Source: Anarhynchus alexandrinus
Taxonomy: Eukaryota > Chordata > Aves > Charadriiformes > Charadriidae
NCBI GenBank assembly: GCA_008711295.1
Contig: VUYV01000148.1
Span: 1,686,399-1,750,398, forward strand
Direction of reading: 5' to 3'
DNA length: 64,000 nucleotides
The notes under the pieces were generated by a model that was not told the DNA's origin, did no database searches, and saw only the letters and a list, made by a program, of their open reading frames with translations. Positions within the stretch are counted from its first letter, which is position 1; the number at the start of each line of letters is the position of its first letter. The position numbers and the translations under genes are program-made. Positions 36,279-47,990 of the stretch are shown here, piece by piece.

Positions 36279-39200
36279 GGGATCATGCCCGCCAGCTCAC
36301 AGAGTGCGGGAAGGGTTTGCTTTGGGCGCTGCCGTCTGCCTTTGGAAGCAATCCTGCTCCCTGCGTGGTGAGCAAGCATCCTTTCCTCCCCCTCCCATTT
36401 TGCCAGCATCCTTCTGAGACTGGGCAGGCTGTGCCTACTGGTCTGGGAGGACCAGACACAGCCTTTGGGAACGCGGTGCTGCTCACTGATGCTCAGCCGG
36501 GCTGTTCCTAAAATACACAACCCATCCCCAAAGGAGCATCTCTGAGGGATGGCTCAGCTCCTGCCAAAGGGGCTGGGGGAGGTTGGGAGGGGGCAGCTGC
36601 TCTCCCCCCAGCCCCGCTGCCCTTCCCAGCCCTCTCAGGGGGCTGCAGCCATGCCAATGCCAAGGTCCTGGTGCCAGGGTGCCGGTGCCGGTGTCCTGGC
36701 CGCAGGCAAGTGGTGCCGACCCGGCAGCAGCCGGAATGGCCGGGACGGCCACAGCGGGGAGGTATTTACGGCGAGAAGCAACAGGGCAGGCTGGATGGAG
36801 TGACAGGGATATTTTACCCTCGGCTTCCTCGCGTCATGTTGCTTAAATGCACGTTTTGCAAAGTTAAAACAAATCACAAACAGCAGAAATCAGGTGGCTT
36901 TTTTTTGGGGGGGGGAGGGGAACAAAAACTAAGATCTTGGCAGAAGGATAAAGGAAGGCAACTGAAATGCTCATTAAAACTGAGGGGCTCCATTTGCCTG
37001 TCCAAGTGGCCACATCTTCTCTGGAGGCTCCCAGATGCTTTGAAATGCCTTGTCAGACAAAGCCTTTCATCCTGCCTGATTCTGGCTAAATTCATGGACC
37101 CAGACATTTTCTCTGGAAACGGGAAAGAGGGAGCAACTCCGTTCTGACTTTTCACTTCCCATCTGATCGCTGTTGATACAATTTATTCCTATGACAGCAT
37201 CTGCTGCTTTCATGGGTTTTTTTATTCTGAAGTACAACTCGTCTTTGTTAGTCCCATTTTCGGGCCTTTCATCATTTGAGTCACAACATAAAAGGCATTT
37301 AAACACTCCTGCTTGGAAACCAGGCTGGGAGTGAGGGTGGGAGTGGGGAGACGCCGTGTCTCCCCATCCCGAGCCCCCCTCCGGCAGGGGATGGGGTGTC
37401 CCGGTGTGCTGCAGCCCCGCCACGCTTCCCCCATGCCTCCTGCCGAGGACGGTGGCGATGGAGACGTCGCGTTTCCATTTTAGAGCGATGCTGTGAAATT
37501 CAGATTTCATTTTTAGGTGCGGCTTCACACACCTCTACTAGGGCAGCATCTCTCCTGGCCACCACCGACCCCCCCCCGAGCGTTCCCAGCGGCTCCGTGC
37601 CCTCCTCATCAGCCAAACCTCTCCTTAGACAAGTAATTGCCTTTTGCTGCCGTGGCTCCAGCCCAAGCTGTGGTGCAAGGCTCCTCGTGCTCCGCCATCC
37701 CTCGCTGCCACCCTCACCCGCTCTGAGCTCGCCGGGGCCTCTCGTCCCCACCAGTGCCGGCAGATCCTGCTCTGCCCTGGTATCTGCTGAGCTACTGGAG
37801 GCATCGGGGAGTTCACAGCTACCCACAGAGACCTACTGGAGTCTAATAATAGCGCCGGGGTGTCGCACCAGCGGAGAGCTGGAACAAGCTACGTCTGGCA
37901 GGGAGAAGCCACCGCTGGCTGCCTCCGCCTGCCCGGGCTCCTGCCTGCTGGGCTGGAAGAGAAACGCCTTTCCCGGGAACCTCCACCCTTCGCAGCTCCT
38001 CTCCAGCCCGGCTCCCAGCTCCGCTTCCCCCCCGGCAGCCCCCGCTGCGGCTGACGGCCGACTTTCCACGTTACGGGGATCCCCTGCCAAAAGCAGCGTG
38101 GCTCGCACCGTTCCCCAAAACCCTCCCCAGGCAAACACGGGGAGGGGGGGCCACCGGGCTCCACGCCTGCGGCAGGATTCGCGCCCCCTCCGTGGAGGAG
38201 CCGGCAGGACCGCAGGATGGGCAGCACCCACCCCACCACGCTGCCGGCTCGGCGCTGGTGTGAGCACCCTTGGGGTGCGGTGGCCTGTCCCCCTCCCACT
38301 TTGACTCCCCTGCCATATTTTTCACTCCAGTAAGCGCCGAGCTCCTGCCAGCCTCCGACAGGCGTCCTCTGGGGGCACTTACAAAGAAACCCCTGCCAAA
38401 TTTTCTCGTGCTGTCGCTCTGGGGAGGGCACAGAGCAGCCCCCGTGTGCCACAGGAGTTGCCAGTGCCTGAGCATCCTCGAGCAACATCCCTCATCCCTC
38501 CCGGCATCTCTCGCTCTTCCCTGGATCCCGACCCTCGTCCCCCAGCTCCCAGGGAAGCGAGCGCAGCTGGCAACTGCGCTGCCGCTTATTGGAATAACCT
38601 TTCAGGTTTCATTTAGCACCGCTCGCTTCCCACCCCACCTTCCCATCGTCAGCATTTTACTAATTGCAACTTTTAACTCATTGTTCCCGGGAAGCCTGAG
38701 AGCGGCCGCTGCCGTAAGAACACGGGATCCCTCCGCTCCCCGTCACTGCTCCCTCCCCCAAACGAAGGGCCAGCCTAACGAAGGGTTGCGCAGGTGAATG
38801 GCGCACTGACCGCAGCCCGTACAGTTCCAGCCCTGCTCCCGGCTCACCCCATGAGCTTCCCGCTTTGGGAAAAGAGCAGCGCATCCCAGCAGAGCAAAAA
38901 TCCCAGGCAAAATCCCGCCTGTCGCCTGGGAGCATAAATCAGTGCATCGCTGGGCAGGGAGGAGGTGAGAGATCCCGACGGCTATCTGAGCGCGCTGTCT
39001 GCCTGAGACTTATTAAATTATGGCTCTCAAGTTCAGCATCTGAGCCCGGCGCGGCGGGGACCACGGCCGGGCGGGAGGCGGTTACAGCCTCCTAATTCAA
39101 TCACGGGGCAGAGGCGATGGCGCAGGCGGTGGGGGAGAAGAGCCATCGTTGTCGACACGGAAAGAGTGAGGTTTCGGCAGACTTCCCGGCCGGCTCTGCC

Positions 39201-41089
39201 CCCCCGGCCGCTCACGGAGCTCCCAGCTGTGTCTCCTGACACATCGGGAATGGCTCCGTGGCTCTGTTAAGGGCTCGGGGTGTGCTGAAGCCGTGGTCCT
39301 GGGGTTGGTCCGGCCATGGTGTTGGCAGGGGAGAGTGGGGCATCAGTGCCACCGTACGGGTTTGTACTGCTCAAAGATCACGTGCAAGGAAAGATGGGGT
39401 GCTCCCAGCCCCACGGCCACCCCACTGCTGCACAGCTCTGGCTGCTTCCAGCACAGAGAAACCGGGCCAAGAAGCCACTGTTTCAGGAAAGCCCAGGGTG
39501 TTTTTTACATGAGTCTGAGAAGCAGGGAAGGAGAAAGATGAAGTGCCGTTTCCCAACTGTCAGCCGTGAACTTGTGAGCGTCACTAAAACTTGGGGAGGG
39601 TTTGCAGAGTGGGGACGTGCGTTTCTGCTCTGCCCGGGGGGGTTCAGGTACCGTGGGGATGCGCACGGCATCTCACCTCAGGGAGATGAGGGTGGAGGGA
39701 CACAGTCGGGTGAGAAAGAGAGAGGAGGGAGCTGGGAAGGTGGATGTTTTCCCTGAAAGCATTCACAAGGTCAACAATTAAAAGTGGAGCAGAGCGAGGA
39801 TTTGGCTCAGGCAAGGGAGTCGGACCTCACCTGGATGCTCGGCGGGAGGAAGACGAATGCCTGGCTCCCATGCCAGCCCCGAATTACCCAGCCGAGGGCT
39901 AAGTGAGATATCGAGACAAGGTCACGGTCCCACCGGAGCGGTGAGGGCGGCGCGAGAGCTCTGGCTGGGCCGGCTCCTGCCTCGGCGGCAGCAAATTCAA
40001 TCGTGGCGAATAACAGAGTGGAACAAAATCCAGCAATGCAATAAAGTCGCCCGACGTCTTGTTCGCCTGAAGCCGAGCGAACGCGCGCAGCCGGGGTTTG
40101 TGCAGGAGGCGGCGCCGCCTCTGCGGGTAACCTCGTGTCTGGGGAGCCTGGCAAGGAGCATTTGGAGTGGCCTTTTGGGTGCTTTCCACGGGTGACAGGT
40201 CACCCCACTGCCACCGAGGCTCCCCGGGGAGAGGAGCAGGACCGCCGGATTTCTCAGCGAGGGAGAGACGCCGAAGAAACGGGGAGGCAAAATCCAATTG
40301 TGCAGTATCCGCGGCTGCCATTAACCTGTCTGTGTACTCCCGCGGCCGCCCATTCCTCTCCGCCTGACAGCGGGGGCTGCCCGGCACACGCTGCCCCGGC
40401 CGCCCGCGGGATTTATTTCTGCCTGCTGCAGCGGCACAGCCAGCGCCGCCGAACTGTGCCGCGGGCGTTTCTCCGGCGCTTCGCTCTGCTTCCAAAATGG
40501 AGAGCCGGCTAAACGTCCCCCCGGTGAGCTGGGCAGCCGGGGCGCGGATTACTGGAGCGGGAGGAACGGCCGGTGGCAGGCGGTGACGGCTGCAGGAAGA
40601 ACTGCCGGAGCAAACCACAGCTCCAAATCCCAAACCCAAGGCCAGGAAAGAAAACGGCATCGTCGGGTCCTTGGGATAGTTGGCATTCAGCTTGTAGCAT
40701 CGTCTCCGGCCGGCGCAGCCCAGCACGCTCGCGACGCGTGGCCGGGCTCTAAACGCTCACTCAACGGCAGCTTTTGTCACCGGTTTCGGCCGCACGGGTG
40801 GGTTTGTGGCAGGGTAACGCACGGCCGGGCGGGCGTTAGAGGGGTCTGCACCACAGGGCGTTCAACCAGAGCCCCCTCAGGCGTAGCGGCAGCGGCTGCC
40901 AGGGGGAAAGGCAGCGTCTGGACCCACATCGCTCAGCCCCACGCTCGCCCCGGCCCGCGGAGAGGCTGAAAGCGAGCTGATGGAGAGGGCAGGAGAGGGG
41001 AAGGGAGAGGGGAGGCGGGCAGCGGGGAGGAGGCGCAGCCGACCCCACCAGCCACCTCTCCTCTCTGCATCCCAGCTCCATTTGCAGAT

Positions 41090-41335
41090 TTATTAAATCG
41101 AGAGCCAATTTCGACATCATTTCTTTCAAGCAGCTCCACCTCGCAGGTGTGCGGAATTTATTTGAGATAAAGAAAACCATTACAGAGAGACAGCAATCTT
41201 CAAAGACCACCTCGGAGACCTGAGAGAAATAAAAACACTAGCCCGTGCAAATGTGCAATTAAGTTTCAAAATACTCGTGCTCCATGAAAAGCTCCGTCCC
41301 TGCAGAGAACAGGCCTTTAAGGCAATTTTCCCAAA
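41090..41335. other. AT-rich island, candidate conserved noncoding element
   Basis: Unique AT-richer sequence from GATTTATTAAATCGAGAGCC to AGGCAATTTTCCC lies between GC-rich flanks in RTN4RL1 intron 1, with no repeat or coding signature. Confidence 0.3.
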
Positions 41336-41699
41336 CCCTATTCAGCATTCACTCAAAAACGCCTTTTAAAAACAACATGTGATTTTTTTTCCCTCTCTGC
41401 CTTGCTCCTCCTCCCCCCCTCCCCGCGCTCGCGCCATCACTCCCAGGTGGGACACAGACAGCTCCGGTGGGAACACGGTTCCTCCCCATTTTGTGTGGGA
41501 CGTGGGGCATGGGGGGTCCCATCCATACGGGCATGGCTCCATCCCATCCCCCAGTCACAGCGGATCCACAAACCGGGAATTTTTAGAGCCAGGTTTGTTA
41601 TTCAAGGGAGAGCGCAACACCGTCACAGTTTGCCGGCTATTCCCAGCTGCTGGAGCTTCACATCCCTCATTGATGGGTCACTCTTTGCTTGGTGATTAA

Positions 41700-41835
41700 T
41701 TAAAAATGCATAATTAACCTGTGGAACGCACTGCCACAAGGTATCGGGGAGGCCAGGAGCTTAGCGGGATTCAGGGGAGGATTATATGTTTAAATGGATA
41801 ATGAGAACATCTGCTGGTACATTAACAGGGATCAA
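41700..41835 (+). mobile_element. Old CR1/L3-like LINE fragment
   Basis: AACCTGTGGAACGCACTGCC, then GAGGCCAGGAGCTTAGCGGG and ATGGATAATGAGAACATC, follow the order of the ancient sauropsid CR1/L3-like consensus (encoding the end of the RT frame). The match is degraded and the boundaries are approximate. Confidence 0.65.
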
Positions 41836-44800
41836 GCAGAATTAGGGAGAAGAGCCCGGCTCACTGCTGGTGCGGGTGCGGGAGGGCACCCCCGGGGCCG
41901 GCTCGAGGGGGGCACCACTGGTCCGGCCCCCGAGCACAGCAGAGATGCCAATGTGCCCGTGTACGCTTGGGGAGTGAGATTTCAGGGCCGAGCAGGTGTG
42001 CTCGGGGACAAGGCAGTGCCAACGCAGGGCTGGTTGCCTTCGGGCTGGAGGTGGCCACCTGGGTCAGACGAGGGTCACCAGCAGCTCCTTGCCAGAACCC
42101 CCAGTCCGGCAGCTGCCTCTCGTATCCAGAGGCCAGTGAGGGGCTGGGGGCTGATCCTGACCCCCAAGGACACCCCTATAGCTCAGCCACAGTGTCCTTA
42201 AAACCCTGAGACAGCACCCATCAGCTGTACCACCCGCAGACAACACCATGCTTGCATGCAAGAAGGGCTTTGAAGACCATCCATGCCACTGCCGGTGAGC
42301 TCTGAAGTTACAGAATGGGACTGAAAAGCCAAGGAAAATGCATGAGATGTAAGACCAAGCCTCAGCCAAGCTGGCCATGCTGCGTAGCCCAGCTCCAGGG
42401 CACACAGCCCATGCGAGGGACAGTTGCTGGAGGTCTCCAGCCTCCAGACACCACACGGCTCCTGGAGCTGAGCCTGGCACAGACCCTTCTGCCCATGGCA
42501 GTGTCCCCAATCCACCCTGAACTCTGTGCTGGTGCATGGACACCTTCCACCATCCCTCCTTGCACGGGTGGCACAGACCACTTGCTTCGCTTCATTTTTC
42601 CCCTCCCAGCCCCAGAAGATTTCTTAGAAAAGCCTGGCAGATGAGCCAGCCACTGCAGAGCAAGCTCCGGGCCGATGGCAGGATTACTAAACCCCCGTCC
42701 GCAATCCCCTCTAGGTTCAAGTGGCTGCTCTTTTGCATCGTAAATCTGCCGCTCCATCATTAGCACTAACGAATGGCTGTGCAAGGCCTGGGAACCACCA
42801 TGTCTTGGGGTGCAGAAGCGCTGAGGACTCTCGGCAACGTCCCCAAGACCTGGGGGTATCTCCAACCCTTCATCCAGTGGCACGGCCGGGGCAATGCCGG
42901 GCGCCCGGCACAGCTCCGGCTTTGCACCAGGCTTGGAGCAAGGAGAGGAGCATCCCCTGCCTGGGGGAGATGATGGAGCCCAGGGAACACTCAGCCCTCC
43001 CGGTGGGACCCGGCCATGCTCCTGCTGTCCCTTTGCAGCATTTTGGAGGTGACACCATGGATGTGGCAAGATAGGGCAATATAGAGGCATTTCGGGTGTC
43101 GCAGCCCTCCCGGCCTCGCCGGCCGTCCCCTGGGGACAAGGCGGCTGCGGCACATCGTGCTCAGCCTGCCGAGCACGGAGGGGACCTGCCGGGCTGGGGT
43201 TAATCTCGTTGTCACACTTTCCCTCCTTCTTGCTGGCTCGGCGCGCTTTGACCCGCTGTGAAATTGTGGCCAACAGCACTGAATATTTTAAGAGCAGCAA
43301 TGCAGTCATGGCCGCGCGGCGGAGCAGCAAGGCAGGCCGGGAGCTGGGCTGGGCCCTCGCCTCCCCCCCGCCACCGCCAACCCATTAGCACAGTTCAGGG
43401 AAACCTAAAAAATTCAAAAGACACTGAAATATGCAGCATTTTGCTCTCTCTGGAAATGACGCGCTTCGCTTCCCAGATGCTCCCGAGTAGGAGGTTGTAA
43501 ATAAGCGGCTTTATGGCACGGGGGGTGTTGCCGATGGGGCTGCGGGCTGATGCAGAGCCCCGATTGACACCCCGTTCCCCGTCCTACCCCTCGATGGGGA
43601 CACATCCACACTCAGGCTGGGGACACCCCTCTGCCTGCCGGGCACCGGTGCCCATCCTCGCTAGCGCGATATGGAGGTATCGACCATTAAAGGACCTTCA
43701 CCCCTCTGTCCTCGGCCTCTGCCGGCTGCTCTCTGCCCCTTTCCCCTTGGGACATCCTCTCACCGCATCCCTCCTCCCCTCGGCCGGGCGGCCGGCCGGG
43801 ACGCGGGTGCCGCAGGACCTGACGCAAACGCCTGTCCTCAGCACTTCTGCTATCTGGGGCACGGCGGAGCAGCAGCGGCGAGGAATTAAAAAANGGGAAA
43901 AAAAAAAAAAAGAAGCCCTATTTGCATAAACCTCCCAAAAAGAAGAGCTGGAGCCTGAGCCCGGAGAGCCAGGGTGGCTGCGAGCACCGGCCCAGCACCA
44001 GCAGAGCTGATAGTGAGTGCAATAAGTAATAGGGGAGCATCGCCTGGACCAGGGCAGGCTTTGCCACCGGGTCCCTGCATGTCCCCAAAGCGCTGCCCTG
44101 GGGCTCAACACCCCGTCCAGGAGTGACATTGGGACACTTTTGCATTCAGGTCTTAAGAGGGCAGATTAATCGCCGTGTGCTGGATCTGTCACGCGCGGGG
44201 ATATATATTCTTCTCGGAATTTACAAGTAGTTCTGTCTGAGAAATAAACAACCGAAGATAAAAATTACATTGTCACCGTGCAGGTGTGATCGATGGAAGA
44301 GACAAGCCCTCGGAGCGCCGGCGAGGTGCCGCCGGCACAACCCACCCAGGGAGCGCCGGCATCCGAGGCGGCCAGGAGATGCCGAAGGGGCATGGGGAAA
44401 GACGGTGGAGCGTGATTCACCGGCCCCCAGCCCACCATGTCCCAGTCCCAAAGGACAGAGAAGGTAGGGATGAGCATTCCCAAGCGGGGAAGATGCCAAA
44501 CCCCAGGGAAAAATGATGCTGGTGGTGGGTGACCATGAGGAGCACCCGTGAAGCAGCTGTGGGAAGGATGCCCAGGACAGAGCCACCCACGGTGGCAGGG
44601 CCACAGCCCCTGGGTCAGCTCCCTGTAAAACCCTCCTGGGCCCCATTTTGAGCCCCAAACCCTCCTCTCCGGCGTGTTTCCAAGGTCAGCGATGGGCAGA
44701 AGGCAGAGCCGGGCAGGCGGTCCCCAGGGGACCAAGGTGCGAGGAGGACTAATGCAGTTTATGCCGGGCCCCTTTCAAAGGTATCATCTCCTTCATCTTT

Positions 44801-45189
44801 CTCTGCTTCCCGTGGCTGCATCGGCTTTGGCCCCGCTTGTCATGGAGCACATCGCTCACCTGGGTCACTGCCACTCCCTGGGGAGGGACGTACATCGGCT
44901 CCTTCATAGCTTAAATCTGAAGTTGCACTGAAAGTGGCAAAAAAAAAAAAAGCTCTGCATGGATCCTCTGCCCATCCTTTAGCATCCCGAGGAGCCAGAA
45001 CCTGGCTCAACCTGCTGGGATGGAGATCCCAAAACCAGCTAGGGCAGCCCGGCAGCCGGTCCCACAACTGCCTTCGGTCTATTAATAAACTCGGAGCAGC
45101 TGGTGGAGCCTCCGCCAAGTCGGTCCTCGGGATTTATCCACATTGCTCTGCCTTATCAGCCATGCTTTTCACAAGCACTTAAATTCAGG

Positions 45190-45390
45190 AGGAAAAGGAA
45201 AAAGTGAAATCAGATAGAAATGCAGGTCTGTTTGCTGTTTTCTCCAATGAAATGGTTCTGGGTAAACAGCAGACGCCTTTGATGAAATCCCAGCAGGCTT
45301 AAACAATAAAGCTGGTTACAAACTCAATCTGGCGCAGATATCAGATCTGAAATTGTTTCAAAAAACATGTCAACATTTTCTAATGCTGCT
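45190..45390. other. AT-rich island, candidate conserved noncoding element
   Basis: Unique sequence with AAACAATAAAGCTGG and CAGATATCAGATCTGAAATT contrasts with GC-rich surroundings in RTN4RL1 intron 1. The function is unknown. Confidence 0.3.
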
Positions 45391-47014
45391 GCAAAACTTC
45401 CTCGGCACCTTGCCACAAGCCTGCGTCTGTGACGCAGGACGCACGCCGCTGTCCCGCCTCGCGCCGCTGCCACCGCTGTGCTTCCCGTGGGGAGTCCTGT
45501 CCCGGCACCTCTGCACTCTCCCTCCTGCCCGGAGACCCCCAAGCTGGGGGAAGATGCTCAGTGTCACCTTGGAGACACAAGGCAGTCCCCAAGCCACCAG
45601 GGAAGGACATTCCCCGCTCCGTGCTCAGGGTGCATCAGGTTGTTTTCCAGCTGTAAATCCAGTCGTCATCCCCAAGCGCAGCTTGGCCGGGGCTTCGTGT
45701 CGCTCCATCCCCGCATCCTCCGCACCCGCCGGGGCAGGGGCGAGCCCGGCCGGGGGCTCCTCACGGCGCTGGAGGTCTGGTGGGACTGGGCAAGAGGTGT
45801 CGGGCAGGGCAGCTGTTCCTCTTGTCCCATCCTGGGGAGAGAACTCAGCCCCGGGTTCATCCCAGGTGCCACCAAGGACAATTGACTTTTCCACAGAAAA
45901 ACAATTTGCAAAGCGCTAATGGTGGCAGAGAAGCGCAGCCAGATGCTCCTCTTGAGTTTTGCCTCCAGGTTGTCACCTCTGCACCCTGCTGGGAAACCAG
46001 CCATGGCCTGGGGCAGGATGAGGCCGCGCAGTGATGGGTCCATCCCATGGAATACCTGGCCAGGGGCACGGCTCGGCCCCTCTCCTAAACCCACGGCACA
46101 GCCTGGGGGCACGACAGGGACTTTGTCCGGCAGAGGTCGGCTGTGGCAGGGCGATAGGCAATTCGGCGGCTCCCATTAATGAATGCCCCTCTGTCAGCAT
46201 TGGCACCGGGGCAACTGCGACCATCCAAACTCGGAAAACACATGGAGCCAAAGTGGGATGAGGTACATTCCATGTTGGTGTTGCCAGGGAAAGTCTACCA
46301 GCCGCCCGACACCGGCGCTTTACAAACAGCGTCAGTGCCCAGGGTCTCTGGGGGACACCAGAGGACGCAGGTCCCCAGTGGGGACCGAGGGGCTGCTAAG
46401 GAGGAGGAGGCAGGTCTGGTCACATCACGAGCAGGGACAGCGTCTTGGCACCGATGAGGAAGCTGGTGACAGCTCTGGGGGTCTCTGAGGTCCCTCTGGG
46501 CTCCACACCCCCATCCATGAGGAGCTGCTCCCTGAGCGTGGGGACCTTACACGCCCCATCCCACACCCCCATGAAGCCCCCAGCCTGGAGCTGACGCCCG
46601 AGACAACTCGTGTCCCATGTGGCAGCAGGACGAGGGACGGCTGCACTGGAGCAGCAGAGCCCACGTCCCTCCCGGGAGCCCGAGAGGACAAAGGGGACGC
46701 AAGAGAGGAAAAGCAGGGCAGGAGGAGGAGGAGGAGGAAGAGGAGGGCAGACAGCCCTGGGGGGGGATGGGGGGCCAAGACCCGGCTCCGGCGCAGCACG
46801 GGGCGGGGGGGGGACGTGGTGGACCTGACCCCTCTGCGGAGGTTGTCTTCGCCATCGATCCCTGCTGCACTCAGGCTCATTAGGGCCGGGGAGCTGCTGC
46901 GAGCGGCTGGCGGAGGAGACAGACGGGGGGAGCGCTCGCCGTGGCTCCCTGGATCGTATTAAATATTTACTTTGTTTTGTTTTGTTTTTCCCAGCTATAT
47001 TGATCAGAGATGGA

Positions 47015-47037
47015 GGGGGGTGGGGTGGGGTGGGGGG
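47015..47037 (+). other. Predicted stable G-quadruplex motif
   Basis: G6-T-G4-T-G4-T-G6: four runs of at least four guanines separated by single-T loops, the arrangement most favourable to a parallel quadruplex. It lies on the strand opposite RTN4RL1 transcription, inside the inferred intron 1. Confidence 0.8.
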
Positions 47038-47919
47038 CGGTCGGATGCTGGGAGGGAAGAGCAGAGGCAACGGCTGAGCTGCAAAACGGGGATGGACCCC
47101 GCCAGGGTGGTCCCGAGGGCTGCACCCGTTCTCCCTGGGGGCACCCAATGCCATATCCCCCCTCCCCACATAGCTTCTCCCCCCAGAGCCCTTTGACATC
47201 CCCCCCCGGCGTCAGGACCAGCATCGCCAGCACAGGGGAGGCTGCAACGGGGCAGCTCCCCCTCCCCATCCCACACCAGCCCCATCTCCAGGGATGCAGG
47301 ACGGGGGGATGCCCGACGCGACGGCACCGCGTGGCAGGGGGTGTCCCCCCACCCTGGGCCGGGAGGTGCCCCCCACCCCCACGGCCAGGCTGGGCCCCGG
47401 GAGCGGCCGCGCAACCGGCGCTGTTTCTATTTCGAGAAGATCTCTACTGGAAAAGGAACAAAAGCCGAGGGAAGCTATAAATAGCCGCCTCCTTCACACC
47501 AGCGCCTCCTCCGCCCCAGCATCCCACGGCCGGGGGGGGGGGTCCCGCAGCACACCCCGCGCTTGGCCCTGCCATCACCCCCCTCCCCCCCCAACTCTGG
47601 TTTTCAGGCCAACGTCCCCATCCAAAAAACCAGAGGGAATAAAGCGCTGGGGAATATTTGCCGCCGAAGCAGAACTGGCTCCAAACAGCGGTTTGCCAAG
47701 TTGCCTGGTGGCTCTGCCCGGCTCCCCGGGGGATTTGCCGCTGCCCAGCCGGGCTCTGCACCCACGAACACCCCACGGGGATGGATTCAGCCACCTGGGG
47801 ATGCTCCTCGCACCCCAGCACAGCCCTCCCTGGCCCTGGCTGCAGCTGGCGGGGAGCAGGGAGAGCTGAGCGGCTCGGGCAGACCTACTTTCAAGGCTTT
47901 AATCCTTTTTTGCTTAAAG

Positions 47920-47990
47920 GATCTTTTTTTTTTTTCCCCTCTCTTTTTTTTTTNCCCTTTTTTTTTTTCCCTTTTTTTTTTTTTCTTTCC
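47920..47990 (+). repeat. T-rich polypyrimidine tract with unresolved base
   Basis: Blocks of 9-13 T alternate with CCC(C) over about 70 bases, with an N at 47954. Repeated slippage probably explains the block structure. No coding or transposon signal was seen. Confidence 0.85.

Noticed and set aside
37396..38304. 302-codon plus-strand frame
   Set aside because: Composition-driven frame in GC-rich intron, with competing minus-strand frames of 140-200 codons and no domain or splice support.
38071..38475. Minus-strand frame starting MLR, considered as RTN4RL1 exon 1
   Set aside because: No GT donor follows the fifth codon with the needed phase, and it is 15 kb from the expected promoter.
42362..43330. 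322-codon minus-strand frame
   Set aside because: No recognisable domain, and overlapping frames on both strands; lies inside the inferred RTN4RL1 intron on the same strand but shows no conserved segment.
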